Counted from the first letter of the stretch, positions 8,966 to 18,211 are shown. The stretch is DNA of 64,000 nucleotides from Aeromicrobium sp. Root236 (GCF_001428805.1 NZ_LMIS01000001.1:3107075-3171074); one strand, 5' to 3'. Translations and numbers: made by a program. Notes: a model not told the origin generated them from the letters alone.

Positions 8966-10684
8966 TCAGCGTCCCGGCACGGTGAGGATCGCCCGTACGG
9001 GGTTGTGGTCCGTCGCGAACGGGAGCGCGTAGTTGTCGCGGTTGAGCCGCAGGACGACGCGCCACGAGTTGACCGTGATCTCCGGATCGACGTAGATGTG
9101 GTCGACGTGGTCGCTGTGCTTGAGCGGCGGGTTGATCGCCTGGTTGGCGCTGTTCCACGTCGGCGCCACGACATATGCCGCCTTGTTCAGGGCGTCGGGG
9201 ATGCCGGCTGCCGTGAACACCTTGAGGACGGCGTCGTAGCCGCCCGGGTAGCGGTCCTGGTCGGCGTTGCTCTTGTTGGAGTTGTAGTCACCGGCGTAGA
9301 CGACCGGGAGATCCTTGGGGTTGGCGTCGGCGACGCGGCTCAGCAGGATCTTGGTCTGCGTGTTGCGCAGGTCGTCGCGCGACTTGCCCTTGCCGGGCTG
9401 CAGGTGGGCGTCGACCACGATGAACGTCGCTCGCGACTTCCGGTCGCGGAGCTCGGCCCACACGGCGTACTTCTTCTCGGCGACGCTCAAGGTGATGCCA
9501 CCCGATCGGAGGACGTCGTAGAGGTCCTTGTCGTAGAACAGGGTCTTGGCGTGGAGGTAGGCCGCGACGCCGAACCCCGGGAGCTCGGTGATGAAGCGGG
9601 TGTCCTCGTCGTGCGACTCCTGCGTCGCGATGATGCCCGACTTGGCGCCGCGGGCGATCGCGCCGGCGTAGTCCTTGCGCGTCGACCACTTCTTCATGTG
9701 GTTGGCGGAGGTGACGCACTTGTCCTGGCCGCACAGGTTGTAGGTCATGACGTTGATCGTGGCGGGGTCCGCCGGCAGCCGGAACAGCTTGACCGCCGAC
9801 CACGGGCCACGGCTGACGCCGTTGATCCCACGCACCTGGTAGGCGTAGCTCGTGCCGATCGGGAGGCCCGTGGCGGTGGCGGGCATGCCCGTGGAGCGGT
9901 ACGTCTTGAGCCCGGTCGTCATGCTCGAGCTCGTCGAGACCTTGAGCTCGAACGACTCGGCGTTCAGCCCGCCGGTCCAGCTCACCGTGAACGACCGCGC
10001 GACGGTGCCCTTCTTGCCGATCAGGTTCGCGACCCCGGCAACCGGCAGGTTGACGGTGTGCTTGGTGGAGCGGGACGACACACCGGCGGCGTTGTAGGCG
10101 TAGACGCGGTAGTAGTAGTCGTCGTACGACGTCGGGTGCAGGCCGGTGAACGTCGCGGAACGCGTCGCCGACCGGGTCGACGAGCGCAGGCAGGTCTCCG
10201 ACGCCGTGCTCATGAGGCAGACCGAGTAGGTGCGTGCGGACTCGGCGGCGTCCCAGTTGACGACGAGGGTCGAGTAGCCCAGGCGCTGCGTGACACCGGT
10301 GACGACGGCCGGGGCGGCCGACTCCTTGAGGTCGAAGCCCTTGAGCGCGGAGACTGCGCTGAGGTCGCCGTTGTCGGCGTACACCTTGAAGAAGTAGTCC
10401 GTGCCCGGAGTCGGCTCGAGGCCGGTAAGGGTGAATGACGTCGTGGTGAGTGGGCCCGAGGAGCGTACGCAGGTCGTGCTGGTGTTGTGCACCATGACGC
10501 AGACGCGATAGCTCGTGGCATGGGCCGCTGGCTTCCACGTCAGGACCGCGGAGGACTCGCCGGTGCGGGCGGAGAGCCCGGTCGGCGCGTCGGGAATCGT
10601 GGCGGCGTGGGCCGCGACGAAGCCGCCGCTGAGCACGATGGACGTGATGGCGAAGACGATTGCTCGCCGGAATGGTGCAGTCAT
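8966..10684 (-). CDS. Secreted FN3 / endonuclease-exonuclease-phosphatase family protein (paralogue 3)
   Basis: The ATG at 10684 gives a signal peptide (RRAIVFAITSIVLSGGFVAAHA). Three fibronectin-III-like repeats follow (starting near PDAPTGLSAR, VVTGVTQRLG and GVANLIGKKG), then the DNase-I-like domain with TYNLCGQDKC, ATQESHD, VDAHLQPGKG, YAGDYNSNKS and ATDHNPVRAI. At 572 residues it is the longest of the three; the extra length is two more FN3 units. The catalytic GDFN of the other two is GDYN here. The Cys pair after the catalytic Asn is kept with one extra residue. Same-strand tandem order suggests gene duplication. A TTG at 6 bases upstream is an alternative start. Confidence 0.87.
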   Translation of the reverse strand: MTAPFRRAIVFAITSIVLSGGFVAAHAATIPDAPTGLSARTGESSAVLTWKPAAHATSYRVCVMVHNTSTTCVRSSGPLTTTSFTLTGLEPTPGTDYFFKVYADNGDLSAVSALKGFDLKESAAPAVVTGVTQRLGYSTLVVNWDAAESARTYSVCLMSTASETCLRSSTRSATRSATFTGLHPTSYDDYYYRVYAYNAAGVSSRSTKHTVNLPVAGVANLIGKKGTVARSFTVSWTGGLNAESFELKVSTSSSMTTGLKTYRSTGMPATATGLPIGTSYAYQVRGINGVSRGPWSAVKLFRLPADPATINVMTYNLCGQDKCVTSANHMKKWSTRKDYAGAIARGAKSGIIATQESHDEDTRFITELPGFGVAAYLHAKTLFYDKDLYDVLRSGGITLSVAEKKYAVWAELRDRKSRATFIVVDAHLQPGKGKSRDDLRNTQTKILLSRVADANPKDLPVVYAGDYNSNKSNADQDRYPGGYDAVLKVFTAAGIPDALNKAAYVVAPTWNSANQAINPPLKHSDHVDHIYVDPEITVNSWRVVLRLNRDNYALPFATDHNPVRAILTVPGR

Positions 10685-10744
10685 GAGCAAACCTTGCTGG
10701 TGGGGAAGCGGCTCGTTGAGCCGACCAGTCGTCCTATGAGGATA

Positions 10745-10783
10745 GGTGAAAACCTGCCGAAATTCACCGAACGGCGGGGTGAA
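10745..10783. promoter_or_regulatory. Alternating GGTGAA/TTCACC inverted repeats between divergent genes
   Basis: GGTGAA at 10745-10750, TTCACC at 10763-10768 and GGTGAA at 10778-10783 form two overlapping inverted repeats in the 116-base gap between paralogue 3 and the asparaginase gene. They could be a regulator site for either divergent promoter. No regulator is identified, so this is tentative. Confidence 0.25.
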
Positions 10784-10800
10784 TCCCCCTACGGCCTAAA

Positions 10801-11739
10801 GTGATCGACGTGGAAGTCCTTGCCGAGGTCGTGCGTTCAGGGCTCGTGGAGAGCCGTCACCGGGGTGTCGCGGTCGGCGTCGACCCGGCCGGCGAGGTGG
10901 TCTGGTCGATCGGCGATCCGGGCACCGTGGTGTTCCCGCGGTCCTCCAACAAGCCGATCCAGGCGCTCGGCATGCTGCGTGCGGGGCTGCCGCTCGACGG
11001 CCGGCTGCTGGCTCTCGCCTCGGCGAGCCACTCCGGCGAGCCGTTCCACCTCGACGGCGTACGCGAGATCCTGGCGCTGGCCGGGCTCGACGAGTCGGCG
11101 CTGCAGACCCCGCCGTCGTACCCGTTGGACCCGCACGTGCACGCTGACTACCTCCGCAACGGCGGCAAGCGGGACCCGATCTGCATGGACTGCTCGGGCA
11201 AGCACGCCGCGATGCTGCTGACCTGCGTGACCAACGAGTGGACGATCGACGACTACCTCGAGCCCGGCCACCCGTTGCAGGTGCAGATCACCCAGACGTT
11301 CACCGAGCTGACGGACGGCCCGCCGGCGGTCGTCGGCGTCGACGGCTGCGGGGCGCCGTTGCTCGCCACGCCGCTCCAGCAGCTCGCGCGGGCGGTCGGC
11401 CGCATCGTGCAGAGCCCGACGGGCAGTCTCGGAGCGCGACTCGTCGGGGCCATGACGGCCCACCCGGAGTACGTCAGCGGGACGACGCGGGCCGAGCGCG
11501 ACCTGATGCTGGCGTTCCCCGGGCTGGTCGCCAAGTCCGGCGCCGAGAGCGTCTACGTCGTGGGCCTGCCGGACGGCTCGGCGTACGCGGTCAAGATCGA
11601 GGACGGAGGAGAGCGGCCGCTCTACGCCGTGATGAACCGGGCGCTCGAGCTGGCCGGGCTCGACGCGCCGGTGCTCCGCGAACGCCCTACGATCCTGGGT
11701 GGTGGCAGGCCCGTCGGCGAGGTCAGAACCACGTTCTGA
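10801..11739 (+). CDS. L-asparaginase II family protein
   Basis: The protein is predicted to hydrolyse L-asparagine to aspartate and ammonia. It matches the asparaginase-II family (thermolabile rhizobial type, distinct from the bacterial AnsA/AnsB fold): VRSGLVESRHRGVAVGVD at the N-terminus, FPRSSNKPIQAL, SASHSGEPFH, MDCSGKHAAML and GVDGCGAPLLATPL. These Ser/Lys/Cys-containing blocks are the conserved parts of the family. The GTG at 10801 is used as start. Length is 312 residues with no signal peptide, so it is cytoplasmic. It appears monocistronic. Confidence 0.9.
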   Translation: MIDVEVLAEVVRSGLVESRHRGVAVGVDPAGEVVWSIGDPGTVVFPRSSNKPIQALGMLRAGLPLDGRLLALASASHSGEPFHLDGVREILALAGLDESALQTPPSYPLDPHVHADYLRNGGKRDPICMDCSGKHAAMLLTCVTNEWTIDDYLEPGHPLQVQITQTFTELTDGPPAVVGVDGCGAPLLATPLQQLARAVGRIVQSPTGSLGARLVGAMTAHPEYVSGTTRAERDLMLAFPGLVAKSGAESVYVVGLPDGSAYAVKIEDGGERPLYAVMNRALELAGLDAPVLRERPTILGGGRPVGEVRTTF

Positions 11740-11779
11740 CCTGCGGCGATGCCGTGTGACACACCTCGCAAGCTGCTCT

Positions 11780-11805
11780 GCTTGCATTTGCTAACTTTTG
11801 CAAGC
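11780..11805. promoter_or_regulatory. Inverted repeat GCTTGCA-N12-TGCAAGC, candidate operator of the XRE gene
   Basis: Two perfect 7-base arms flank a 12-base spacer, ending 11 bases before the XRE start codon. The position suits autoregulation by the XRE protein. The core TTTGCAA resembles sites of related actinobacterial HTH regulators, which is family knowledge and has not been shown here. Confidence 0.4.
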
Positions 11806-11816
11806 ACTATGGAGAC

Positions 11817-12230
11817 ATGGCCAAGTTGAGCATGCAGCGCACCGTCGAAGGACTCGGCGACTACCTGCGTGAGCAGCGGGGTCAGGCACAGATGTCTCTC
11901 CGGCAGCTGGCCGAGCTCACGGATGTCTCCAATCCGTACCTCAGCCAGATCGAGAGGGGTCTGCGCCGACCTTCGGCAGAAGTCCTGCAGCAGATCGCCA
12001 AGGCGCTCAGGATCTCCGCCGAGTCGCTCTACGTTCGAGCCGGCATCCTCGATGCCGACGAGAGCGGAGCGCGGATGGTCGAGGACGCCATCGCCCTCGA
12101 TCCCCGCCTCACGGAGCGTCAGAAGACCGCGCTGCTCGATATCTATCGCTCCTTCGTCGGCACTGACGAAGCGTCGGACACCGAGCTGGCCGCAACAGTG
12201 ACCGAAGCCAACCAGGAGGAACCCGTATGA
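11817..12230 (+). CDS. XRE-family helix-turn-helix transcriptional regulator
   Basis: This is a 137-residue DNA-binding protein. The HTH spans about residues 13-70: LGDYLREQRGQAQMSLRQLAELTDVSNPYLSQIERGLRRPS, then LQQIAKALRIS. The C-terminal part is acidic and has no sensor domain that I recognise. Its stop overlaps the start of the HbhA-like gene (ATGA), so the two are coupled. A regulator-HbhA-DUF2516 order is the same as in mycobacteria (Rv0474-Rv0475-Rv0476 in M. tuberculosis), supporting orthology. An inverted repeat just upstream is a likely autoregulatory site. Confidence 0.9.
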   Translation: MAKLSMQRTVEGLGDYLREQRGQAQMSLRQLAELTDVSNPYLSQIERGLRRPSAEVLQQIAKALRISAESLYVRAGILDADESGARMVEDAIALDPRLTERQKTALLDIYRSFVGTDEASDTELAATVTEANQEEPV

Positions 12231-12739
12231 GCACCATCACCGAGACCATCAACGCCCAGGTGAAGTCCATCGTCGACGACGTCAAGGCTCTGCCCGAGAC
12301 GCTCAAGAAGGTCGACATCGCCGACCTGCAGAAGCAGGCTCAGGGCTACGCCCAGACCGCCGTCGTCACCGCCTCGAGCGCGTACGCCGACCTCGCCAAG
12401 AAGGGTGAGGAGCTCGTCGCCAAGGCCAAGGGCCTCAAGGTCGACGACATCAAGAAGACCGTCGACAGCAGCGTCGAGGACGTCACCAAGACGGCCAAGG
12501 GCTTCGCCGATGACGCGCAGAAGCGTGCCGAGCAGCTCGTGACGGACGCCAAGACGCAGGTCACCAAGGTGACGTCGAAGGCGCCGACCACGGCCCGCAA
12601 GGCTGCCGAGAAGGTCGACACCACCGTCAAGAAGACGCCTGAGCCGGCCAAGAAGGCTCCGGCCAAGAAGGCCCCGGCCGCCAAGAAGGCTCCGGCCAAG
12701 AAGGCGCCCGCGAAGAAGGCTCCGGCCAAGAAGGCCTGA
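12227..12739 (+). CDS. HbhA-like protein with Lys/Ala/Pro-rich C-terminal repeats
   Basis: The protein has 170 residues in two parts. Residues 1-125 are helical and coiled-coil-like ([36 protein letters not shown]). Residues about 128-170 are tandem [10 protein letters not shown] repeats, similar to the heparin-binding tail of mycobacterial HbhA. In mycobacteria this tail binds sulfated glycans on host cells; in an environmental actinobacterium a cell-surface or membrane-organising role is equally possible. No signal peptide is seen, as in HbhA. It is coupled to the XRE gene and followed by a strong terminator. Confidence 0.85.
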   Translation: MSTITETINAQVKSIVDDVKALPETLKKVDIADLQKQAQGYAQTAVVTASSAYADLAKKGEELVAKAKGLKVDDIKKTVDSSVEDVTKTAKGFADDAQKRAEQLVTDAKTQVTKVTSKAPTTARKAAEKVDTTVKKTPEPAKKAPAKKAPAAKKAPAKKAPAKKAPAKKA

Positions 12740-12762
12740 TCTCACCGCACAGCACCTAGAAC

Positions 12763-12792
12763 GAGGCGGGTCCCCACGTGGGGGCCCGCCTC
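12763..12792 (+). terminator. Rho-independent-type terminator after the HbhA-like gene
   Basis: GAGGCGGGTCCCC and GGGGGCCCGCCTC form a 13-bp stem (one G-U pair) around a four-base loop, followed by TTCT. It sits 23 bases after the HbhA-like stop and before DUF2516. Confidence 0.75.
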
Positions 12793-12819
12793 TTCTGCGT
12801 CCCCGATAGCCTTCGGGGC

Positions 12820-13086
12820 ATGTTCGAGATCCAGAACGGCCTGACGTTCGTCATCTCCATCGCGCTGTTCGCCGCGAAGGGGTTCGCCCTCGTCGACTGT
12901 GTGGCTCGGCCCGCTGCGAAGTTCACCTACATCGAGACGCTGCCCAAGCAGACCTGGCTCATCATCCTGGTGCTGGCCGTCCTCGCCCACCTGGTGATGT
13001 GGAACCCGCTGTCGCTGCTCAACCTCGTGGGAACCGTCGCAGCGCTCGTCTACCTGGCGCAGGTGCGCGGCTCCGACGCCCGCTAG
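12820..13086 (+). CDS. DUF2516 family membrane protein
   Basis: This is an 88-residue integral membrane protein. It begins MFEIQNGLTFVISIALFAAKGFALVD, followed by a cytoplasmic loop (RPAAKFTYIETLPKQTW) and two more helices (LIILVLAVLAHLVM, LLNLVGTVAALVYL). The N-terminus and its position after an HbhA-like gene match the DUF2516 family. An upstream in-frame start would put the translation start inside the terminator, so ATG 12820 is preferred. Function is unknown. The last four bases overlap a convergent gene. Confidence 0.85.
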   Translation: MFEIQNGLTFVISIALFAAKGFALVDCVARPAAKFTYIETLPKQTWLIILVLAVLAHLVMWNPLSLLNLVGTVAALVYLAQVRGSDAR

Positions 13087-13379
13087 CGCGGTCGCGCGGG
13101 GTGCAGCCAGCGGGTGACGATGACCCGCAGCGCGCCGAGATCGGCGTCGGCCGGCACCTCCGGATGTGTGTCGCGCACGGCCCGGTGGGCCACGACGAGT
13201 CCGGTCAGCCAGCGGGCGGTGTCGTCGACGTGGAGCTCGCGGTCGACCGAGCCGTCGTCGATCGCCTGGGTGCACAATGTGGCGAACGTACGCTCGACGT
13301 CGGGGCTCAGGGGCAGGTCGGGGTTGGCGGCGAAGTGGTCGAGGAGGTCCAGCAGCCGGTCCCATGCGGTGTCGGTCAT
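13083..13379 (-). CDS. Hypothetical helical protein coupled to the GbsR/MarR regulator
   Basis: This 98-residue protein begins [16 protein letters not shown]. It is predicted mostly helical and looks like the ligand-binding half of a TetR-type regulator ([18 protein letters not shown]) without a DNA-binding domain; that resemblance is my impression only. The ATG overlaps the stop of the upstream regulator (ATGA), so the two proteins are made together. It could be a partner or co-regulator of the GbsR/MarR protein. Confidence 0.6.
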   Translation of the reverse strand: MTDTAWDRLLDLLDHFAANPDLPLSPDVERTFATLCTQAIDDGSVDRELHVDDTARWLTGLVVAHRAVRDTHPEVPADADLGALRVIVTRWLHPARPR

Positions 13380-13834
13380 GGCTTCCTCGACTCGTGCCAC
13401 CGGTCGACGAGCTTGGGCATCTCGACAGCCATGTAGGTGAAGAAGTCGTGGGTCGCGGCGAGCCGTTCGTGGGCAGCGCTGCCCGCATCGACCCGCGTCA
13501 TGCCGTCCTCGAGCAGGGCGGCGAGGGTCGTGATGGTCCGAGTCTCCGCGGTCATCACCTCGGCCCACGTCGTGCCGAGGACGTTGTAGCGGTCGACCCG
13601 CTCGCCGGCCACCCTCTGGCGCACGGCGAGACCCATGCGGGTGAGATAGGCGGTGGCCCCGCTGACGGCGGCGGCGCTGACGCCGAGGACGTCGCCGATC
13701 TCCTTGGCCGTGTAGCCGTTCTCGGGCGCCACGAGCAGAGCCGCGAACACCCGAGCCGCCATGCGCTGCATGCCGGACTGGTTGAGCTCGAGCGCGAAGC
13801 CTTCGACGAACTCACTCGTCGCCCGGGTCGTCAT
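13376..13834 (-). CDS. GbsR/MarR-family transcriptional regulator
   Basis: This is a 152-residue winged-helix regulator. The HTH is visible as [37 protein letters not shown], followed by a wing ([11 protein letters not shown]) and a helical C-terminus. This architecture is typical of the GbsR-like MarR group that controls a divergently transcribed ABC-2 exporter, and exactly that exporter lies divergently 73 bases away. An upstream in-frame ATG at 13846 is an alternative start. A 25-bp palindrome in the shared promoter is its likely operator. Confidence 0.87.
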   Translation of the reverse strand: MTTRATSEFVEGFALELNQSGMQRMAARVFAALLVAPENGYTAKEIGDVLGVSAAAVSGATAYLTRMGLAVRQRVAGERVDRYNVLGTTWAEVMTAETRTITTLAALLEDGMTRVDAGSAAHERLAATHDFFTYMAVEMPKLVDRWHESRKP

Positions 13835-13862
13835 GCGACGAAGCATACCGGAATTCACAAGA

Positions 13863-13887
13863 TTCAAGGATTTCACAAATCTATGAA
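13863..13887. promoter_or_regulatory. 25-bp imperfect palindrome, candidate GbsR/MarR operator
   Basis: Symmetric blocks TTCA, GATTT, AAATC and TGAA are centred on 13875 in the divergent promoter. A second partial copy (TTCACAAGATTC, from 13854) lies just left. Binding here could repress both the regulator and the ABC transporter. Confidence 0.5.
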
Positions 13888-13906
13888 AGGGAGTACGGTC
13901 GGCGGT

Positions 13907-14800
13907 ATGGACACCGTCATCGACATCGCCGGACTCGTGAAGAGGTTCGGCCACACGACCGCCCTCGACGGCCTCGACCTGCAGGTCACGCGCGGCGAGG
14001 TGCACGGCTTCCTGGGACCCAACGGGTCCGGCAAGTCGACCACGATCCGCGTGCTGCTGGGACTGCTCCGCCCCGACGGCGGGAGCGTCACGCTGTTCGG
14101 GCGGGATCCGTGGCACGACGCCGCGGAGCTGCACCGGCGCCTGGCGTACGTGCCCGGCGACGTGAACCTCTGGCCCAACCTGTCCGGTGGCGAGGTCATC
14201 GACCTGCTCGGCCGGCTGCGCGGGGGACTCGACGAGAAGCGCCGCGCGCTGCTCGTCGAGCGCTTCGAGCTCGACCCGACCAAGAAGGCGCGCACGTACT
14301 CCAAGGGCAACCGGCAGAAGGTCGCCCTCGTCGCCGCCCTGGCCAGTGACGTCGAGCTGTTGATCCTCGACGAGCCGACCTCGGGGCTGGACCCGTTGAT
14401 GGAGGCGGTGTTCACCGACTGCGTCGACGAGTTCAAGGACGACGGCCGCTCGGTGCTGCTCTCGAGCCACATCCTCGCCGAGGTGGAGCGGCTGTGCGAC
14501 CGGGTCAGCATCATCCGGTCCGGCCGCACGGCCGAGTCGGGCACGCTCGCGGACCTGCGGCACCTCACCCGTACGTCGGTCTCGGCCGAGCTGTCGCAGT
14601 CGCCGTCGGGGCTCGAAGCCTTGACCGGCGTTCACGACCTCGTCGTCGAGGGCGTGCGTGCCACGTTCGAGGTCGACACGGTGCACCTCGGTGCTGCGCT
14701 CGAAGCCCTGGGCCGGTTCGGCGTACGTACGCTCACCAGCCAGCCGCCAACGCTCGAGGAGCTGTTCCTGCGGCACTACGGCGAGCAGGTCGCATCGTGA
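13907..14800 (+). CDS. ABC-2 exporter ATP-binding protein
   Basis: This is the ATPase subunit of a drug- or lipid-type exporter. Walker A is GPNGSGKST (about residues 38-46), the Q-loop region is [15 protein letters not shown], the signature is the degenerate YSKGNRQKV in place of LSGGQ, Walker B is [12 protein letters not shown] and the H-loop is SSHIL. The C-terminal extension is the usual DUF4162-like tail. The ATG at 13907 is 20 bases after the palindromic operator. The stop overlaps the permease start (GTGA). Confidence 0.93.
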   Translation: MDTVIDIAGLVKRFGHTTALDGLDLQVTRGEVHGFLGPNGSGKSTTIRVLLGLLRPDGGSVTLFGRDPWHDAAELHRRLAYVPGDVNLWPNLSGGEVIDLLGRLRGGLDEKRRALLVERFELDPTKKARTYSKGNRQKVALVAALASDVELLILDEPTSGLDPLMEAVFTDCVDEFKDDGRSVLLSSHILAEVERLCDRVSIIRSGRTAESGTLADLRHLTRTSVSAELSQSPSGLEALTGVHDLVVEGVRATFEVDTVHLGAALEALGRFGVRTLTSQPPTLEELFLRHYGEQVAS

Positions 14801-16368
14801 CCGGTGCGTTGTCGGTGCTGCGGTTCCACCTGCGCCGTGACCGGATGATGCTGTTCTGGTGGATCGCCGGCAACGTGCTCCTCTACTACTCGCAGGCGGT
14901 CAGCACCGACGGTCTCTATCCGACGCAGGCCGATCTCGACAAGGCTGCGGCCGGGATGGCCGACAATGCGGCGTTCATCGCGATGGCCGGGCCGGCGCGG
15001 GCACTCGACACCCTGGGTGGGCAGGTCGCCTGGCAGGCTTCGGCGTTCGGCGCGATCGTCGCGGCACTGATGAGCATGTTCCTCGTCGGCCGGCACACCC
15101 GCGCGGAGGAGGAGACCGGCCGTGACGAGCTCGTGCGTGCCGCTGCGATCGGCCGGCATGCGCCGCTGGCCGCGACCGCGCTGGTCGTGCTGATCGCTGA
15201 CGCCCTGATGGGTGCGCTGATCGCCGCCAGCCTGATCGCGTACGGGCTGCCGGCGGCCGGATCCTCGGCGCTCGGGCTCGCCGCGGGGCTGACGGGTCTG
15301 GTGTTCGGCGGGGTTGCATTGATCGCCGTCCAGCTCGTCGAGAGCACGCGCGCCGCATACGGGATCACGGGCGCGGTGCTCGGAGTCGCGTACGCGCTGC
15401 GGGCCGTCGGCGATGTCGGCAACGGTGCATTGTCGTGGCTGTCGCCGATCGGCTGGGGGCAGTACCTGCGCCCGTACGCCGATGAGCAGTGGTGGCCGCT
15501 CGTGCTGCCCGTCATCGCTGTCGTGCTGCTCGTCCTCGGCGCGGTGGCGCTGTTCGATCGGCGCGACATCGGCTCGGGGGTGTGGCCCGCGCGCCCGGGA
15601 CCCGCGCGCGGGTCACTCGGGTCGGCGTCCGCGCTGGCGTGGCGGCTGCAGCGTGGCAGCGTCATCGGCTGGGCTGTCGGCCTGCTGCTCGGCGGCATCG
15701 CGTACGGGTCGATCGGCGACGACGTGGCAGACCTGATCGGCGACTCGCAGTTCTCGCAGGACGTGTTCACCTCGGCCGGCGGCTCGATCGTCGACTCGTT
15801 CTATGCGACCGCCGCGGTGATGCTGTCGCTGATCGGTGCGGGCTTCGCGATCGCGTCGGTGCAGCGGCTGCGTGCCGAGGAGAGCTCCGGCTTCGCCGAG
15901 ACCCTGCTGGCGACGGCGCTGCCGCGGTGGCGATGGGTGGTGGCGCACCTCGCGGTGACGGTCTGCGGCACGCTCCTGGTCGTCCTCGCGGGAGGCGTCG
16001 GCATGGGGCTCGGGTTCGCGATGGTCACCGGGGACGGGTCGGCGGTGCTGCGGCTCACCGGGGCCACAGTGCCGTACGCCGTGCCGGTGCTGCTCCTGGC
16101 CGCGGTGGCCTGGCTGGCGTACGGGATCCGTTCGGGGTGGGCGGCGGTGGGCTGGCTGGGGCTCGGCTTCTGCTTCGTCGTGATGATGTTCGGCGAGGTG
16201 CTGCAGCTGCCGGCCTGGCTGATGGACGTGTCGCCGTTCCGGCACCTCGCGCAGACACCGGCGGAGGACTTCCGGCTCTGGCCGCTGGTCGCGGTCGCCC
16301 TCGTCGCGGTGGCTGCCGCTGCGGCCGGCATGGTCGCGATGCGGCGGCGGGATGTCGTCTCGGCCTAG
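14797..16368 (+). CDS. ABC-2 type exporter permease (polyketide-antibiotic exporter type)
   Basis: This 523-residue membrane protein contains two homologous halves of six helices each, as in the single-chain exporters annotated as polyketide antibiotic export proteins. Hydrophobic stretches include [31 protein letters not shown] and [18 protein letters not shown] in the first half and [35 protein letters not shown] and [19 protein letters not shown] in the second. An [16 protein letters not shown] segment (residues around 103-118) and the matching [16 protein letters not shown] segment mark the duplicated cytoplasmic coupling loops. The GTG start overlaps the ATPase stop. The substrate is unknown. 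Confidence 0.9.
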   Translation: MTGALSVLRFHLRRDRMMLFWWIAGNVLLYYSQAVSTDGLYPTQADLDKAAAGMADNAAFIAMAGPARALDTLGGQVAWQASAFGAIVAALMSMFLVGRHTRAEEETGRDELVRAAAIGRHAPLAATALVVLIADALMGALIAASLIAYGLPAAGSSALGLAAGLTGLVFGGVALIAVQLVESTRAAYGITGAVLGVAYALRAVGDVGNGALSWLSPIGWGQYLRPYADEQWWPLVLPVIAVVLLVLGAVALFDRRDIGSGVWPARPGPARGSLGSASALAWRLQRGSVIGWAVGLLLGGIAYGSIGDDVADLIGDSQFSQDVFTSAGGSIVDSFYATAAVMLSLIGAGFAIASVQRLRAEESSGFAETLLATALPRWRWVVAHLAVTVCGTLLVVLAGGVGMGLGFAMVTGDGSAVLRLTGATVPYAVPVLLLAAVAWLAYGIRSGWAAVGWLGLGFCFVVMMFGEVLQLPAWLMDVSPFRHLAQTPAEDFRLWPLVAVALVAVAAAAAGMVAMRRRDVVSA

Positions 16369-16400
16369 AACATGTGTTCGACTCGGCGTACGATGTCGGG

Positions 16401-17024
16401 ATGGAGGAGTTCTTCCAAGGATCGCTGCTCGACATGGGGCAGCCCACGGGTCTCGGACCGCTGGCGCCGGAGCGCACGGTCCTGACGCAGGGCGCGTGGG
16501 TCGACGTGCAGCCCGGCTGGGTCACGGGGTCCGACGACCTGTTCCTCCGCCTGCAGGCCGAGGTGCCGTGGCGTGCGGAGAACCGTGAGATGTACGACCG
16601 CATGGTCGACGTGCCGCGCCTGCTCTGCCACTACGGCGTCGACGCCACGCTGCCCGATCCGCTGCTGCTCGAGGCGCGCGAGGCGCTGAGCGACCACTAC
16701 GAGCCCGAGCTCGGCGAGCGGTTCGTGACGGCGGGCCTCTGCTACTACCGCGACGGCCGCGACAGCGTGGCGTGGCACGGTGACCGCATCGGTCGTGGCC
16801 GCACCGACAACACGATGGTTGCGATCGTCTCGCTCGGCGCTGCTCGCCGGCTGTCGCTGCGTCCCCGTGGTGGCGGTCAGCAGATCGGCTTCTCGCTGGG
16901 CCATGGCGACCTCGTCGTGATGGGCGGGTCGTGCCAACGCACGTGGGAGCACGCGATCCTCAAGACCGCCAAGCCCGTCGGCCCCCGCATCAGCGTCCAG
17001 TTCCGCCCCCGCAACGTCCTGTGA
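16401..17024 (+). CDS. AlkB-like 2-oxoglutarate/Fe(II)-dependent dioxygenase
   Basis: This is predicted to repair alkylated bases in DNA or RNA by oxidative demethylation. The 207-residue protein carries the HxD iron ligands (SVAWHGDRIG), the distal His (TWEHAILKT) and the 2-oxoglutarate-binding arginine region (GPRISVQFRPR). LSLGAARRLSLRPRGGG and LGHGDLVVMGGSCQ are typical AlkB core strands. The ATG at 16401 is chosen as the first Met aligned with the family N-terminus. It appears to be a single gene, and dispersed repeats begin 16 bases after its stop. Confidence 0.9.
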   Translation: MEEFFQGSLLDMGQPTGLGPLAPERTVLTQGAWVDVQPGWVTGSDDLFLRLQAEVPWRAENREMYDRMVDVPRLLCHYGVDATLPDPLLLEAREALSDHYEPELGERFVTAGLCYYRDGRDSVAWHGDRIGRGRTDNTMVAIVSLGAARRLSLRPRGGGQQIGFSLGHGDLVVMGGSCQRTWEHAILKTAKPVGPRISVQFRPRNVL

Positions 17025-17040
17025 CCCGTCGTCACCAGGT

Positions 17041-17128
17041 GGAGCGGTGAGTTAGTCGCCCATCCCTGGATGGAGCGGTGACTTGGTCGCCTCAAACGGG
17101 CGCCGACAGGCGAGTAGCTCACCGCTCC
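17041..17128. repeat. Dispersed repeat cluster GGAGCGGTGAGTTAGTCGCC, upstream set
   Basis: Two direct copies (from 17041 and from 17072, the second GGAGCGGTGACTTGGTCGCC) are followed by an inverted copy ending in CTCACCGCTCC at 17128. The same element occurs in inverted orientation on the far side of the next gene, so that gene is bracketed. Confidence 0.8.
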
Positions 17129-17212
17129 ACAGGGACGCGGGACCGAATGGAGTGTCCACAACCTGACGGTGCGCAAGTGGTGCCCCGCCAGCAGCGACGC
17201 TCTGCTGAAGGA

Positions 17213-18211
17213 ATGCCGCGCCGCCCGTTCGTACCAGACGACCTCCGCCATCGACCGTTCCTCCAATCCGAGGGGTTGGCGCTCGGTCTCAGCGTCCACA
17301 AGCTCAACGGCGCGGCCTGGACGAGGATCTTCCCGCGAGTCTGGGTGCACCGCGATCACGAGATGAGCCGCGGCGACTGGATCACCGCTGCGACGCTGGC
17401 CATGCCGACTCGTGCGCAGCTGAGCCATGTCTCACGCATTCAGGCACTGGGCCTCGACATCGGGGACGTCAAGCCGGTCCACTTCACAGTCAGCGGTGAC
17501 CTCCACCTCGCAGTGGATGACGTCTTTCTCCATCGCACGGAGGTCCTGCCGCCGCTCGACGACGTCGGAGTCACCCCGGCTGCCGCCTTCATCCAGTACT
17601 GCGCAACCGCCCGGTTGATCGACGCGATCGAAGTGGGCGATTGGCTGCTGCACCGCCGTCACATCACGGTTCTCGAGGTGTCGGAGCTCGCCCGGAGGGA
17701 TGCATGGCGTCCTGGCGCGAGGCAGGTGCGCCGAGCTCTGCCGTACCTGGATGCTGCTGCCCGGTCCCTGAAGGAGTCGGAGACGCGCGCCCTGGTCGTC
17801 TTCTCAGGGCTCCCGGTGCCCGAGGTCAACGTGCCATTGATCATCGCCGGCGAACGCATCGGAGTCGTCGATCTGTTGATTCGCTGCGTCATGCTCGTGC
17901 TGGAGTACGAGGGACGGCAGCACGCCGAAAGCATCCGCCAGTTCAACCGAGACATCACGCGCTATGCCGCGTTCCGGCGCAACGACGTCGAGTACCTCCA
18001 GGTCACCAACGAGATGCTGGACCGCCCCAAGACGCTGGTCCAGCGCATTCACGCGCGGATGGTGGAGCTGGGGTACGCCGGCCCGCCGCCCGTGTTCGCC
18101 GATCGATGGGACGCCTTGTTCGCTGTGATCCCATCGAGCGGTGCGTCAGTCGCCCAACCGGAGCCCGGATGGGCGACTAACTCACCGCTGCGTCTAGCGA
18201 TGGGCGACTAA
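17213..18211 (+). CDS. DUF559/PD-(D/E)XK-like protein with winged N-terminus, repeat-flanked
   Basis: This 332-residue protein starts MPRRPFVPDD. The N-terminal half resembles the AbiEi-like or nuclease-associated domains common in actinobacteria (LNGAAWTRIFPRVWVH). The C-terminal half has a nuclease-like core: GVVDLLIRCVMLVLEYEGRQH, with Asp then Glu-x-Glu spacing, followed by FNRDITRYAAFRRNDVEYLQVT. Function is unproven; a Vsr/DUF559-type endonuclease fold is likely. The last ~25 residues (GASVAQPEPGWATNSPLRLAMGD) and the TAA stop are encoded by copies of the flanking repeat, so the original C-terminus has probably been replaced. Confidence 0.7.
   Translation: MPRRPFVPDDLRHRPFLQSEGLALGLSVHKLNGAAWTRIFPRVWVHRDHEMSRGDWITAATLAMPTRAQLSHVSRIQALGLDIGDVKPVHFTVSGDLHLAVDDVFLHRTEVLPPLDDVGVTPAAAFIQYCATARLIDAIEVGDWLLHRRHITVLEVSELARRDAWRPGARQVRRALPYLDAAARSLKESETRALVVFSGLPVPEVNVPLIIAGERIGVVDLLIRCVMLVLEYEGRQHAESIRQFNRDITRYAAFRRNDVEYLQVTNEMLDRPKTLVQRIHARMVELGYAGPPPVFADRWDALFAVIPSSGASVAQPEPGWATNSPLRLAMGD

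Noticed and set aside
13376..14776. 466-codon minus-strand reading with the GbsR gene as its tail
   Set aside because: Only the last ~150 codons (13376-13834) show a winged helix; the rest is antisense to the ABC ATPase.
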